Positions 8,519 to 16,722 of a stretch of DNA of 64,000 nt are shown here, piece after piece. Location of the stretch: the IMG/VR virus record IMGVR_UViG_3300020195_000009, positions 222,006 to 286,005 of that record; one strand, written 5' to 3'. The notes beneath the pieces are model-generated. The model worked only from the letters and a program-made list of their open reading frames with translations, made no database searches and had not been told where the DNA came from. This DNA is from a virus. Numbering within the stretch: the stretch's first letter is position 1; the number at the start of each line of letters is the position of its first letter. A program made the translations under genes and the position numbers.

Positions 8519-9232
8519 CTAGGCACGCTTTTTCTGACGGCGGCTCGTCCGAGAGGCCACATAGGCCTTCGCAACCCTCTTGAATTTCGGGAACTTCGCC
8601 CCGAAGAGTGAATGTTCTTTCCCAGCCGTCCTGTAGATCGTGTACCCACCCTTCGCGATCGTGAAGGGTTTCTTGAGGACACTCATCTGGTCGAACCGTC
8701 GAAGCGAGTCAGACCCAGGGTCGTTCGAGTCGAACCACTCGGGGAAGAGGAAGTTCGACACGGACACGCTCTTCTTTCCGACCTTGATCGGGTAGGCGTC
8801 CCCCTCGACAGCATCGCAAAGCTCCCAAGCGTGGCTCTTGCCATCCGGGGCATCCCCCCACTTGTTGCAGTTGGGGTCACCCCAAAGCTCCAGGATCTCG
8901 TGGGAGAGGACACAAGAGAGAGAGTTGGGCCCTTCAAACTTGGTGCCTCCGTTGTCGAGGATGACGCCCACGAAGACCTTGCCGTACTCCCTCCCCTCAG
9001 GATCCTCGAAATGGTACCCAAGAGCATCCGCCTCATCCGCTTCGTCAAAGAAGTAGATAGGGCACGCCTCATCCGGCACCTGCCGTGGGTCCTCGTAGAA
9101 GATGACCGGGGCTACCCTAGCATCCCAGGCCGGGGCAGCATGCCGACGCATCTGAGAGGCACACGCCTTCGTCATCAGTAGAACTTCGTCGTTCGTGACC
9201 CTTTTGGACTTGTTTACGATGGCGATGAGCAT
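8519..9232 (-). CDS. Zincin-like phage protein (HEILE motif)
   Basis: 237 aa. The centre carries VLSHEILELWGDPNCN followed by WELCDAVEGD, the HExxE...E(x)CD pattern of a phage/bacterial zincin-like family in which the two acidic blocks complete the metal site. It ends in an arginine/lysine-rich tail. Substrate unknown; hydrolytic activity is inferred only. The family usually reads SHE-hydrophobic-E-DP..N, as here. Confidence 0.6.
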   Translation of the reverse strand: MLIAIVNKSKRVTNDEVLLMTKACASQMRRHAAPAWDARVAPVIFYEDPRQVPDEACPIYFFDEADEADALGYHFEDPEGREYGKVFVGVILDNGGTKFEGPNSLSCVLSHEILELWGDPNCNKWGDAPDGKSHAWELCDAVEGDAYPIKVGKKSVSVSNFLFPEWFDSNDPGSDSLRRFDQMSVLKKPFTIAKGGYTIYRTAGKEHSLFGAKFPKFKRVAKAYVASRTSRRQKKRA

Positions 9233-9266
9233 GCTGGCCTCCGTGGAAGCCAGCGAACAAGTAGGA

Positions 9267-9563
9267 TCACACTGCTACGAAGCTGGGACCCCGGTAGGTC
9301 GCCAGGACTGCACCCGTCTGCTGATCCTTGATGAAAGCCGAGAAGACAACCTGCACCCCGAGGTGCTCATTGCAACCACCCGACTTCGAGGAAGCCTCGA
9401 AGTGCTCGATGTACGCCTTGAGGTTCTCCTCAGTCGGCTTCCCATGTGCCGGGATCTGCCCCTGCTTGCGGGTCCGCCACTCAGCGGGGGTACAACGGGC
9501 CGTCCCGTTGTACCCCGTGATCGTCATCTCCACCGTGACCGGAATCATTCGGCTGCGTCCCAT
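9267..9563 (-). CDS. Hypothetical protein
   Basis: 98 aa, beta-rich (PVTVEMTITGYNGTARC; VVFSAFIKDQQTGAVL). The ATG is 7 nt after the GTGTTC box at 9571-9576, so it is probably translated from a leaderless mRNA. No family recognised. Confidence 0.65.
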   Translation of the reverse strand: MGRSRMIPVTVEMTITGYNGTARCTPAEWRTRKQGQIPAHGKPTEENLKAYIEHFEASSKSGGCNEHLGVQVVFSAFIKDQQTGAVLATYRGPSFVAV

Positions 9564-9570
9564 ACTGAGA

Positions 9571-9599
9571 GAACACGCAGCTCCCCTCTGGATTCAACT
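9571..9599 (-). promoter_or_regulatory. Phage promoter (TTGAATC/GTGTTC)
   Basis: TTGAATC 9591-9597, 14-nt spacer, GTGTTC 9571-9576, then 7 nt to the ATG at 9563. Confidence 0.8.
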
Positions 9600-9608
9600 T
9601 TAATCGTC

Positions 9609-10406
9609 TCATGGGATGAGATATTTGACCCAACCCGAATCCGTACGCTCAGCCAGCCCGAGCGTGATGAAAACCTCGTCCATCTTCAACTCTTGTGCGT
9701 AGAAGAAGCTGTATTTCTTCTTGCTCATCTCGACGTACAGTGTCCTGGCCTCCGTCTTGTCACCCGTCGCCGCCAAGGTGATGAACTTGTCCGCAAAGTC
9801 CTTCTTGATGGCCTCACGCTTGGCCGACAAGGCAGCCTGCTTCGCTTTGGTGGCCGCCACCTTATCGGCCTTTACCTGACGGGCTGCGGCCCGCTCAGCA
9901 GCTCGTACGTCCTTGGCCGCCTTCTCCTCGGCCATACGCTCCTCGATGGTGCGAATGGGGGCGAGTTTCCAAGCCAAGATACGATTCACCAGGCGGAGAA
10001 CTTCGGCCGTGAGCTGGCGAACCATGTACTTGACTTCGTGGGTGGCGCTCTCAAGCTGACGGGTCCAGGTCCAAAGCTCAGTAACGCCGCAGATGTACTC
10101 CGTGGTCTCGATGCTGTAGAAGGAGGCCTTCGACACCGAGAGGTGGGTCACGGCACCGGGGGTCTGGAGCTGAGTAAGGCGCTCCTGCTTGTGTACCAGC
10201 TCCTCTTCGACACTGACCAGATACGACCTCACCAGCTCGCAGGAAACCTCGTAGGGGTCCGCCTTGACGCCGTAGCAGTCACCGACGATCTCCCCGTGAC
10301 CCGGCCTCTTGTAGCCGTGGTGGACAAGCTTACCGTCGTGGAGCTTCTGCTCCTGCTCGCAAATCTGGCAGCAACCGAGGAACCGAGTCTTGAGGTTGGC
10401 GTCCAT
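9609..10406 (-). CDS. Hypothetical protein, Zn-finger-like N-terminus and charged helical middle
   Basis: 265 aa. Residues 11-45 hold CCQICEQEQ...HHGY...GDC, a plausible zinc site. Residues about 150-215 form a long alanine/lysine/glutamate helix (RTIEERMAEEKAAKDVRAAE) like a coiled coil. The C-terminus is a compact mixed domain. Driven by a leaderless-type promoter. No catalytic signature. Confidence 0.65.
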   Translation of the reverse strand: MDANLKTRFLGCCQICEQEQKLHDGKLVHHGYKRPGHGEIVGDCYGVKADPYEVSCELVRSYLVSVEEELVHKQERLTQLQTPGAVTHLSVSKASFYSIETTEYICGVTELWTWTRQLESATHEVKYMVRQLTAEVLRLVNRILAWKLAPIRTIEERMAEEKAAKDVRAAERAAARQVKADKVAATKAKQAALSAKREAIKKDFADKFITLAATGDKTEARTLYVEMSKKKYSFFYAQELKMDEVFITLGLAERTDSGWVKYLIP

Positions 10407-10413
10407 ACTGGAG

Positions 10414-10443
10414 GAACACAGGAGGAGGCCAAGGATTCAACCC
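10414..10443 (-). promoter_or_regulatory. Phage promoter (TTGAATC/GTGTTC)
   Basis: TTGAATC 10434-10440, 14-nt spacer, GTGTTC 10414-10419, 7 nt to ATG 10406. Confidence 0.8.
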
Positions 10444-10506
10444 AAAAGATAAGAAATCGGAAACCTTCTGTTACTACAAGGAAATACAGAAATCGACACG
10501 AGAGGG

Positions 10507-10533
10507 TTGATTCTGAGACCCCCTCCCGTGTTT
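10507..10533 (+). promoter_or_regulatory. Phage promoter of the GHKL-ATPase operon
   Basis: TTGATTC 10507-10513 and GTGTTT 10528-10533. The gene starts about 90 nt downstream, giving a leader with its own GGAGAG site. The 33 bp at 10500-10532 recur exactly at 11983-12015. Confidence 0.75.
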
Positions 10534-10624
10534 ACCTAGCAACGAAGCTCTACTCGAAATCGCTACGGAACCTGTCAGATTCGGCAAGTCGGTGGCGTCC
10601 AACGGTGTACTAGGAGAGACCCCC

Positions 10625-11971
10625 ATGGCGAAGATTCAGCTCACGATCAAGACCGACTACCTCCCCAAGTGGGGCGCCTATGAGGGTGTGAGGGAGTTGG
10701 TCCAGAACGCCAAAGATGCCGAAGTCGAGCATTCGGCGCCCATGACCATCGACTGGTACAACGATACGCTCCGTATCGAGAACGAGGGGACGACGTTGCC
10801 TCTCAAGGCTCTCCTCCTGGGCCACACGACCAAGCTCGGGAACTCCGAGATGATCGGCAAGTTCGGAGAGGGTCTCAAGCTCGGGGTCCTGGCTCTCGTT
10901 CGAGCCGGCCACGATGTCAAGATTCGTAACGGTGAGGAGGTCTGGATCCCCACCATCGAGCGTGACGATCGCTTCGATGATAACGTCCTCACATTCAAGA
11001 TCGAAGGGGGCCGGGAGCAGCGAAACCGCGTCCGTATCGAGATCGGCGGCATCTCGAAAGAGGCTTGGGCAAAGATGAAGGATTGCTTCCTGTTCATCAA
11101 CAAGCCGAAGAAGAACGACTCGATCACGACCTACAATGGGTCGCTTCTCCTCGGTCCCGACTTCAAGGGTCGGATCTACGTGAAGGGCATCTTCGTCCAG
11201 ACCGACCCGGACGCCGCATTCGGCTACGATCTCAAGGAGGTCGAGCTGGACCGTGATCGCAAGATGGTCGAGTCGTGGAACCTCAAGTACCACACCCGCA
11301 AGGTCTTCCTAACCGCGATGAACAAGAAGGAAGAGCTGTTTGCACAGTTCACGGAGATGTTGACCACTCCGACGACGGAGACCGAGAGCATGGACGCCAG
11401 CTCGGTTACCTACGACATCACGAAGGAAGTCGCCGACAAGGTGGCCGACCATTTCCGCAAGGTCCACGGGCCGGACGCTGTCCCGGTCGCCAGCCTTGCA
11501 GACAGCAAGGACATCGAGCACTTCGGTAAGAAGGGGATCGTTGTCTCCAAGCCCCTCGGGGCCGTCCTCGCCAAGTCCCTCGGTGATGCCCTCACCGTCA
11601 AGGAGAACCTCAAGAAGGAGACCCTCAAACTCTATAGCTGGAGCGACCTTACCGAGATCGAACAGTCGGTCATCACAGGCGCCGTCGCCATGATCAACGA
11701 AGTCGAAACCTTCCGGTTGGACGACATCGACGTCGTGGACTTCCGCTCGGTTACGATGGACGGCCAGTTCAAGGACAGCCGAGTCCTCATCGCCAAGAAG
11801 CACTTGGCCAGCGCTGACGAGACCCTCAAGGTTCTTGTCCACGAAGTCGCACATCGCCTCGGGTCCGATGGCTCCAAGAGTCACGTCCAGGCCATCGAGG
11901 AGCTTTGGACGGGGATCGTCCGTAACCTCAGGAATCACCTGGGGGATCGGCTGTCTCGAATCGCCAACTGA
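10625..11971 (+). CDS. GHKL-family ATPase fused to a C-terminal HExxH motif (copy 1)
   Basis: 448 aa; ATG 10625 chosen for the GGAGAGACCCCC upstream. The N-terminus has a Bergerat fold: N-box E24-x3-N28-x2-D31, a G1-like IENEGTT at 51-57 and G2 box GKFGEGLKLG at 78-87. The C-terminus carries VLVHEVAHRL with H406/E407/H410 and a third possible ligand H420. GHKL proteins (MutL, Hsp90, phage rIIA) use ATP-driven N-terminal dimerisation. Fusion to a metallopeptidase-like end suggests ATP-gated proteolysis or remodelling, which is inference. See the second copy at 13101. Confidence 0.75.
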   Translation: MAKIQLTIKTDYLPKWGAYEGVRELVQNAKDAEVEHSAPMTIDWYNDTLRIENEGTTLPLKALLLGHTTKLGNSEMIGKFGEGLKLGVLALVRAGHDVKIRNGEEVWIPTIERDDRFDDNVLTFKIEGGREQRNRVRIEIGGISKEAWAKMKDCFLFINKPKKNDSITTYNGSLLLGPDFKGRIYVKGIFVQTDPDAAFGYDLKEVELDRDRKMVESWNLKYHTRKVFLTAMNKKEELFAQFTEMLTTPTTETESMDASSVTYDITKEVADKVADHFRKVHGPDAVPVASLADSKDIEHFGKKGIVVSKPLGAVLAKSLGDALTVKENLKKETLKLYSWSDLTEIEQSVITGAVAMINEVETFRLDDIDVVDFRSVTMDGQFKDSRVLIAKKHLASADETLKVLVHEVAHRLGSDGSKSHVQAIEELWTGIVRNLRNHLGDRLSRIAN

Positions 11972-11989
11972 AAATTCAACGGGAGAGGG

Positions 11990-12016
11990 TTGATTCTGAG
12001 ACCCCCTCCCGTGTTC
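11990..12016 (+). promoter_or_regulatory. Phage promoter
   Basis: TTGATTC 11990-11996, 14-nt spacer, GTGTTC 12011-12016, 7 nt to ATG 12024. Near-identical to the promoter at 10507. Confidence 0.8.
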
Positions 12017-12023
12017 CCTCAAC

Positions 12024-12236
12024 ATGGACACCCAGACGATGATCACGCGCAACCAGGACGGCTCGCTCCCCCTCGTGCGACTCTCGCCCGAGACTTCGGG
12101 CGACTGCCCTTGCGGGTGCGGCGACGCCGCCTTCGCCTTCGGTATGGACGGCTTCGACGGCTACGTGGATGCGGCTCCCGCGTGCGCGCAGGACGCCGGG
12201 GAAGAGGCGCTCTTGTCCTCGGTGGAGTTCCCGTGA
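12024..12236 (+). CDS. Small acidic cysteine-containing protein
   Basis: 70 aa with a CPCGCG cluster in an acidic context. Leaderless-type start; its stop overlaps the GTG of the next gene (GTGA). Function unknown. Confidence 0.55.
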   Translation: MDTQTMITRNQDGSLPLVRLSPETSGDCPCGCGDAAFAFGMDGFDGYVDAAPACAQDAGEEALLSSVEFP

Positions 12237-12562
12237 GCAACTGCGTCGTCACTCGTCGCGAGGCTCTCGAAAACTTCGTGAAGCTCGCTCAGGCTCTCGT
12301 CGACAACCACATGTCGTCCACCTTTGCGCTCAACAGGCGCAAGGTGCTCACGGTGGAATCGGGTCGTCGATACGCCCGCATCGTCATCCAGAGCGAAGGT
12401 GACGTTCTATCCCGCTCTGCTTTCTGTTTCGTCGACATGACGAACGGTGACGTGCTCAAGCCTGAGGGCTGGAAGAAGCCGGCCAAGCACGCACGTGGGA
12501 GCATTTTCGCTTCCAACCCGGTCGAGGGTATCGGCCCCTACGGCGCCCTGAGTCTCAAATGA
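12233..12562 (+). CDS. Hypothetical protein
   Basis: 109 aa from GTG 12233, chosen because it overlaps the previous stop and its own stop overlaps the next ATG. Contains VLTVESGRRYARIVIQSEGD and a basic C-terminal half (KPEGWKKPAKHARGSIF), so nucleic-acid contact is possible. Unrecognised. Confidence 0.6.
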   Translation: MSNCVVTRREALENFVKLAQALVDNHMSSTFALNRRKVLTVESGRRYARIVIQSEGDVLSRSAFCFVDMTNGDVLKPEGWKKPAKHARGSIFASNPVEGIGPYGALSLK

Positions 12563-12702
12563 AACGCTGCACTAGGTGTGGGAAAAAAGATGCGAAGGTC
12601 ACGGTTACGAACCGTGACTGCGCCGATGTCGTTCATTGGTGGCACTCCAAGTGCTGGGCTCAGATGAAGGCGTGGTTGGCTTGCAAGCCGATCCCAAAAT
12701 AA
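12559..12702 (+). CDS. 47-aa zinc-ribbon-like protein
   Basis: Starts in an ATGA overlap with the previous gene. MKRCTRCGKK followed by HWWHSKCW gives a CxxC...HxxxC pattern typical of a minimal zinc knuckle. Confidence 0.55.
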   Translation: MKRCTRCGKKDAKVTVTNRDCADVVHWWHSKCWAQMKAWLACKPIPK

Positions 12703-12714
12703 AACACTCCCTGG

Positions 12715-12741
12715 TTGATTCCCCAAGCCCCTCACGTGTTC
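12715..12741 (+). promoter_or_regulatory. Phage promoter
   Basis: TTGATTC 12715-12721, 14-nt spacer, GTGTTC 12736-12741, 7 nt to ATG 12749. Confidence 0.8.
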
Positions 12742-12748
12742 TTTCAAC

Positions 12749-13099
12749 ATGAGTCACCGAACCTCCAGTGTCAGTATCACCTTCCACGTTGAACGAGACG
12801 GGGTAGAGGTCGATCTTCGGATTGCCGGTCGGTACACCCCCGGCCTTGAAGGACGGACCTTCGGCCCCCCCGAGAACTGCTACCCCTCGGAGCCCGCTGA
12901 GGCCGAGATTGAGGCCCTCTGGATGGGTGGCCACCCTTGGGCCGGTACGCTGACGGACGAGGAAGAGGAAGCCGTCATCGAGGCCCTCATCGCTTCGGCT
13001 GAGGAGTCCATCTCGGACGGCCCGGACCCGGACGACGACTACGACTCACGGTGCGACCGTGATGACGACTACCGCGAAGACTCCCGAGAGGACTACTGA
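12749..13099 (+). CDS. Very acidic small protein
   Basis: 116 aa; the C-terminal third is almost purely Asp/Glu/Arg (PDPDDDYDSRCDRDDDYRED). DNA-mimic or charge-based inhibitor roles are known for such phage proteins, but nothing here proves one. It lies one base upstream of the second GHKL gene, so they are probably co-expressed. Confidence 0.6.
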   Translation: MSHRTSSVSITFHVERDGVEVDLRIAGRYTPGLEGRTFGPPENCYPSEPAEAEIEALWMGGHPWAGTLTDEEEEAVIEALIASAEESISDGPDPDDDYDSRCDRDDDYREDSREDY

Positions 13100-13100
13100 G

Positions 13101-14576
13101 ATGGACTGGTTCACCGTAGATAAGGCCGGGCTCGCCAAGCTCTTGGACAAGAAGGGCAAGGCCTTCGCTGTCTTCGAGCTGATTCAGAACGGCTGGGATA
13201 CCTCAGCGAAGAACGTTCAAGTGACCATCACTCCGGTCCCAGGGAAGGCCCGCGTCACCCTCAAGGTCGAGGATGATGACCCGGAAGGCTTCAAAAACCT
13301 CACCCACGCTTTCACTCTCTTTGCCGAGAGTGAGAAGAAAGGCGATCCCTCCAAGCGAGGTCGATTCAATCTCGGGGAGAAACTCGTCCTGGCTCTCTGC
13401 GATGAAGCCTCCGTGATCTCCACGAAGGGCTCCGTGGTCTTCGACGCTGAGGGCCGCCACGAGTCCCGTAGGAGGCGGGACACGGGCTCCGTGTTTCAAG
13501 GGGTCATGCGGATGACCCGCGAGGAGCTGGCCGAAGTCGAGGCCGCCGTCCAACGACTCATTCCGCCGATCGGGTGTGGGACGGTCTTTAACGGAACGGC
13601 CCTCCCCTCACGGGAGATCCTCCGTAAGTTCGAGGCCACCCTCCCCACGGACATCAGTGATGAAGAGGGTTACCTTCGTCGGACCCAGCGTAAGACCGAG
13701 GTGACCGTTCATGAGGTCAAAGCCGGCGAGACCGCCACCCTCTACGAGATGGGGATCCCTGTTGTAGAGCTGTCCGGGGGTGAGCCGTGGCATGTGAACG
13801 TCCACCAAAAGATCCCCTTGAACGTGGACCGAGATAACGTCACCCCGGCGTATCTCCAGACGATCCGGGTCCTCCTCGCCAACGAGATGAGCGGCGCCAT
13901 CACGAAGGAAGGCGCCGATCAGGTATGGGTCAACGCTGCCACGGAGGATGAGCGTATCGACTCCCTCGCCGTGGAGAAAGTGCTTGATCATCGCTTCGGG
14001 AAGAAGCGAGCGATCTTTGACGCCAGTGATCCCGAGGCCAACAAGCAGCTCATGAACGAAGGCTTTTCCATCATCCACGGAGGCTCCCTCTCGAAGGGCC
14101 AGTGGAACAACGTGAGGGACGCCGGGCTGGCCATCCCCTCTGGTCAGCTCCGTCCGAGCGGGGTTCAATACGACCCTGACGGGGACCCCGAGAAGATCAT
14201 CCCCGAGTCGGACTACACGTCCGGGATGAGAGAGATCGTAGACTTGTCTAAGGCGCTTGCCAGACTCCTCATCGGTAAAGAGATCGGCGTCAAGCTCGTC
14301 AACGAGCCCATCGCCCTCCCTCATGCTGCATGGTACGGCCATGGCGTCCTCGCCTTCAACATCGGCCGGCTAGGTAAGGCCTGGTTTCACGATGGCATCC
14401 ACCCGAAGCACGTTGAGCTGATCCTCCACGAACTGGCTCACGATCGGGTGAAGGATCATCTTACGTGTGAGTTTGCCGATGAGGTCGGCCGGCTCGGAGT
14501 GAAGCTCGTTCGTCTCGCCCTTGCTGATCCTGGGTTCTTCAAGACCCACAACGTGTTCACTCTGTCGCCCCACTGA
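13101..14576 (+). CDS. GHKL-family ATPase fused to a C-terminal HExxH motif (copy 2)
   Basis: 491 aa. N-box E26-x3-N30-x2-D33 within VFELIQNGWD, an acidic G1 region (VEDDDPEGF) and a G2-like RGRFNLGEK. Near the end ELILHELAHDRVKDH gives H443/E444/H447 with H453 as possible third ligand. The architecture matches copy 1 although sequences are very divergent. Two such proteins in one operon suggest a pair acting together or on different targets. The G1 glycine motif is degenerate, so ATP hydrolysis needs proof. Confidence 0.75.
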   Translation: MDWFTVDKAGLAKLLDKKGKAFAVFELIQNGWDTSAKNVQVTITPVPGKARVTLKVEDDDPEGFKNLTHAFTLFAESEKKGDPSKRGRFNLGEKLVLALCDEASVISTKGSVVFDAEGRHESRRRRDTGSVFQGVMRMTREELAEVEAAVQRLIPPIGCGTVFNGTALPSREILRKFEATLPTDISDEEGYLRRTQRKTEVTVHEVKAGETATLYEMGIPVVELSGGEPWHVNVHQKIPLNVDRDNVTPAYLQTIRVLLANEMSGAITKEGADQVWVNAATEDERIDSLAVEKVLDHRFGKKRAIFDASDPEANKQLMNEGFSIIHGGSLSKGQWNNVRDAGLAIPSGQLRPSGVQYDPDGDPEKIIPESDYTSGMREIVDLSKALARLLIGKEIGVKLVNEPIALPHAAWYGHGVLAFNIGRLGKAWFHDGIHPKHVELILHELAHDRVKDHLTCEFADEVGRLGVKLVRLALADPGFFKTHNVFTLSPH

Positions 14577-14578
14577 TC

Positions 14579-15694
14579 ATGAAGAAAAGGGACATCCAGG
14601 CGAAGGCTACGATCAAGGTCGGACGAGACGGAAGCGTTTCCGTCTCGTCACCGGATGTCGTTGACCCCCGCGTGCTCATGAAGCTCGGGATGACCGAGAT
14701 GTCCCGGCGTAAGTTCGCTCAGGTCGCCCCCAAGGCTTTCGGGTTCACCCCCGACGTAGCGGACAAGGACGACCTCATGCGGCTCGGGGAGGTTCTCCGA
14801 AAGGAGACCTACCAGCACGGTGGGGATGAGGTTGCCGCCCCGAAGCTTCTTGAATGGGCGAAAGCTCAGGGTGAAGACTTCATGGATTTGTTCCAGGTTG
14901 AACAGAACGCGATCGTCTACTTCGCCGCCGCCCGGTGGGCCGATCAAGCCTTCCCCGTCGTGACGATGGGAGAACGGTTCTGCGCTGCCCTCATGGCAAC
15001 GAAGATCCCGGAGGAGATGCTCGAAGAGATCGAGGCCCCCTGGCATGCGTTCATGATCGAAGTCCCCGGCAACATGCTGAGTGTCTTCGACCCGGACTCC
15101 ATGCGCCGGACAAGCATCGTCCGGATCTTCGTTCACAAGACGATCGATGTCGATGAGCCGTGGCGCTGGGTCGCGATGGGTAAAGATGGCCAGCACGTCT
15201 GGCGCATGGGGTCCTCTTTGAACCTCGTCACTCCAGTCCAATTCCGGAAGCGCGAGACGGTCCCTTACGAGGTCAACAGCGACGACTGGGAAAACGACCT
15301 TCACCGGGACGAGCGGCTCTACGTTCTCGTAGGTCGCCTCATCCTCAACGCCTGTTTGGTCCTTGCCGACCCAGATCAAGTGAAGCCGCTGGGGTCAAGC
15401 CACAAGCGCCACGAGGCCAACAAGGCCCGCCGACCCGGCCCCCCGGAGCAACGCGTTTTCCAGATCGGTCGACCCATCAACCTGGATTGCCGGGATGCCA
15501 TCCGGGAATACGTAGAGGGGGAGCGCTCTGGACACGAGTTGAAAATTCAGGCGCTCATCCGAGGCTACTGGCGCCGGCAACCCTACGGGCCGAAACTCGC
15601 CTTCCGCCGTAGGCAGTGGATTCAACCCTATTGGAGAGGCCCCGAAGACGCCCCCATTCTCATTCGCCCTCACATGATCCCAGAGGACACATGA
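14579..15694 (+). CDS. Conserved phage protein with RGYWRRQ...QPYWRG C-terminus
   Basis: 371 aa, starting 2 nt after the GHKL gene stop. The last 90 residues (FQIGRPINLDCRDAIREYVE, then IRGYWRRQPYGPK and WIQPYWRGPE) resemble a module I have seen at the end of many actinophage and plasmid proteins of unknown function. The N-terminal two thirds are unrecognised. Operon position links it to the ATPase pair. Confidence 0.6.
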   Translation: MKKRDIQAKATIKVGRDGSVSVSSPDVVDPRVLMKLGMTEMSRRKFAQVAPKAFGFTPDVADKDDLMRLGEVLRKETYQHGGDEVAAPKLLEWAKAQGEDFMDLFQVEQNAIVYFAAARWADQAFPVVTMGERFCAALMATKIPEEMLEEIEAPWHAFMIEVPGNMLSVFDPDSMRRTSIVRIFVHKTIDVDEPWRWVAMGKDGQHVWRMGSSLNLVTPVQFRKRETVPYEVNSDDWENDLHRDERLYVLVGRLILNACLVLADPDQVKPLGSSHKRHEANKARRPGPPEQRVFQIGRPINLDCRDAIREYVEGERSGHELKIQALIRGYWRRQPYGPKLAFRRRQWIQPYWRGPEDAPILIRPHMIPEDT

Positions 15695-15885
15695 AATACA
15701 TTGAACCGAAGTGGGTAGAAGAGAAGATGATGGTCATCGCACCTTTCGATGGGGCTACGGGTGTCCGGTGTTCTGTCATCGTGGCAACCGGCAAGCACGC
15801 AAGAGTCCTCAACGCCAAGCGGAACATCGACCGCTGGTTCCCCCTTACCGACCTTCGAGTCCCCGAAGGAGATCCTCACGCATGA
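15691..15885 (+). CDS. Hypothetical protein
   Basis: 64 aa, ATGA-coupled to the previous gene and followed by another ATGA overlap. Beta-rich (KMMVIAPFDGATGVRCSVIV). Unrecognised. Confidence 0.6.
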   Translation: MKYIEPKWVEEKMMVIAPFDGATGVRCSVIVATGKHARVLNAKRNIDRWFPLTDLRVPEGDPHA

Positions 15886-16376
15886 AAGCCAAGCGCCGAG
15901 ACGAGCCCGTCTACAACAAGAAGGAGCGGGAGGAAATCCTCGCCTCCATGGAGAAGGTCCGAACCGCCTTCTACTACCAAGCTGTCCAAACCAAGTGCCA
16001 CCCGTTCATCGAGTTCTGCGGGGTCATGGGGGAGTACGTTACCGTTTGCCGAGAGGCTCACAAGAACGGGATCGACTTCACCCAGGCGAATACTCACTCG
16101 GGACAGGCCCTCCCCATCCAGACCTTCCACGCCAATTACCTGGCGGAGAAGCTTAATTGCATCTACGGGCCGAGCCTCATCCAAGACGAGGCCGTTCGAG
16201 ATGCCTTCATCTCCAGGCTTTTCGACGGACAGTTCAAGCTAGTTCCCGTTGTCGAGAAGAGCGAGTTGGCTGAAAAGGCGGAACGACTCCGGGATCCTAA
16301 CTACGGGTCGATGTCCGGGGAAGAGCAGTGGGCAGACGACAAAGCAAACGGCCTTCTCGATTGGGACGGCCGCTAG
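15882..16376 (+). CDS. Hypothetical protein, end of the GHKL operon
   Basis: 164 aa; ATG 15882 overlaps the upstream stop. Largely helical and hydrophilic with scattered cysteines (CHPFIEFC, VCREAH, LNCIYG). The ending MSGEEQWADDKANG is acidic. No family recognised. Confidence 0.6.
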   Translation: MKAKRRDEPVYNKKEREEILASMEKVRTAFYYQAVQTKCHPFIEFCGVMGEYVTVCREAHKNGIDFTQANTHSGQALPIQTFHANYLAEKLNCIYGPSLIQDEAVRDAFISRLFDGQFKLVPVVEKSELAEKAERLRDPNYGSMSGEEQWADDKANGLLDWDGR

Positions 16377-16417
16377 CGTTCACCCCAAACCCGGTGTAGA
16401 GTTCATACACGGGTAAG

Positions 16418-16483
16418 CCGAGACCTGTCGCCCCACCTCCCCCACACCCCCCTGTGAATGGTTTGGCTGGCGACAGGTTTCGG
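16418..16483 (+). promoter_or_regulatory. Long-stem hairpin between genes
   Basis: 15-bp stem (16418-16432 with 16469-16483, one mismatch) around a pyrimidine-rich 36-nt loop. No U-tract follows. It could terminate the GHKL operon, protect mRNA ends or be the leader of 16498. Confidence 0.5.
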
Positions 16484-16497
16484 ATCCCTCTCCCCCC

Positions 16498-16692
16498 ATG
16501 CAACAGATCCCCGACTTCCTGATCCCGACAGAAGAGCAGGTTCGTAAGGACCTGGCTTACTACCATGCGAAGGTGGTGTTCTGTTTCCAACGGATGCCAC
16601 GGGACCGGGCTACGACGGCTACCGAACGAACGCGGAAGCTCATCCGCCTCATTAAGAAGACTGCCTTTCTAGCTGGGATGGACATTCGGTAG
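16498..16692 (+). CDS. Small basic helical protein
   Basis: 64 aa, C-terminal half strongly basic (TERTRKLIRLIKKTAF). No good ribosome site (upstream is pyrimidine-rich), so the start is uncertain. Confidence 0.45.
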   Translation: MQQIPDFLIPTEEQVRKDLAYYHAKVVFCFQRMPRDRATTATERTRKLIRLIKKTAFLAGMDIR

Positions 16693-16722
16693 CGAGTCTT
16701 TCGTTACGGTGTCATCAGGTGC

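Noticed and set aside
9195-10613. 472-codon plus-strand open frame
   Set aside because: Antisense to two minus-strand genes with their own promoters; composition is that of a shadow frame.
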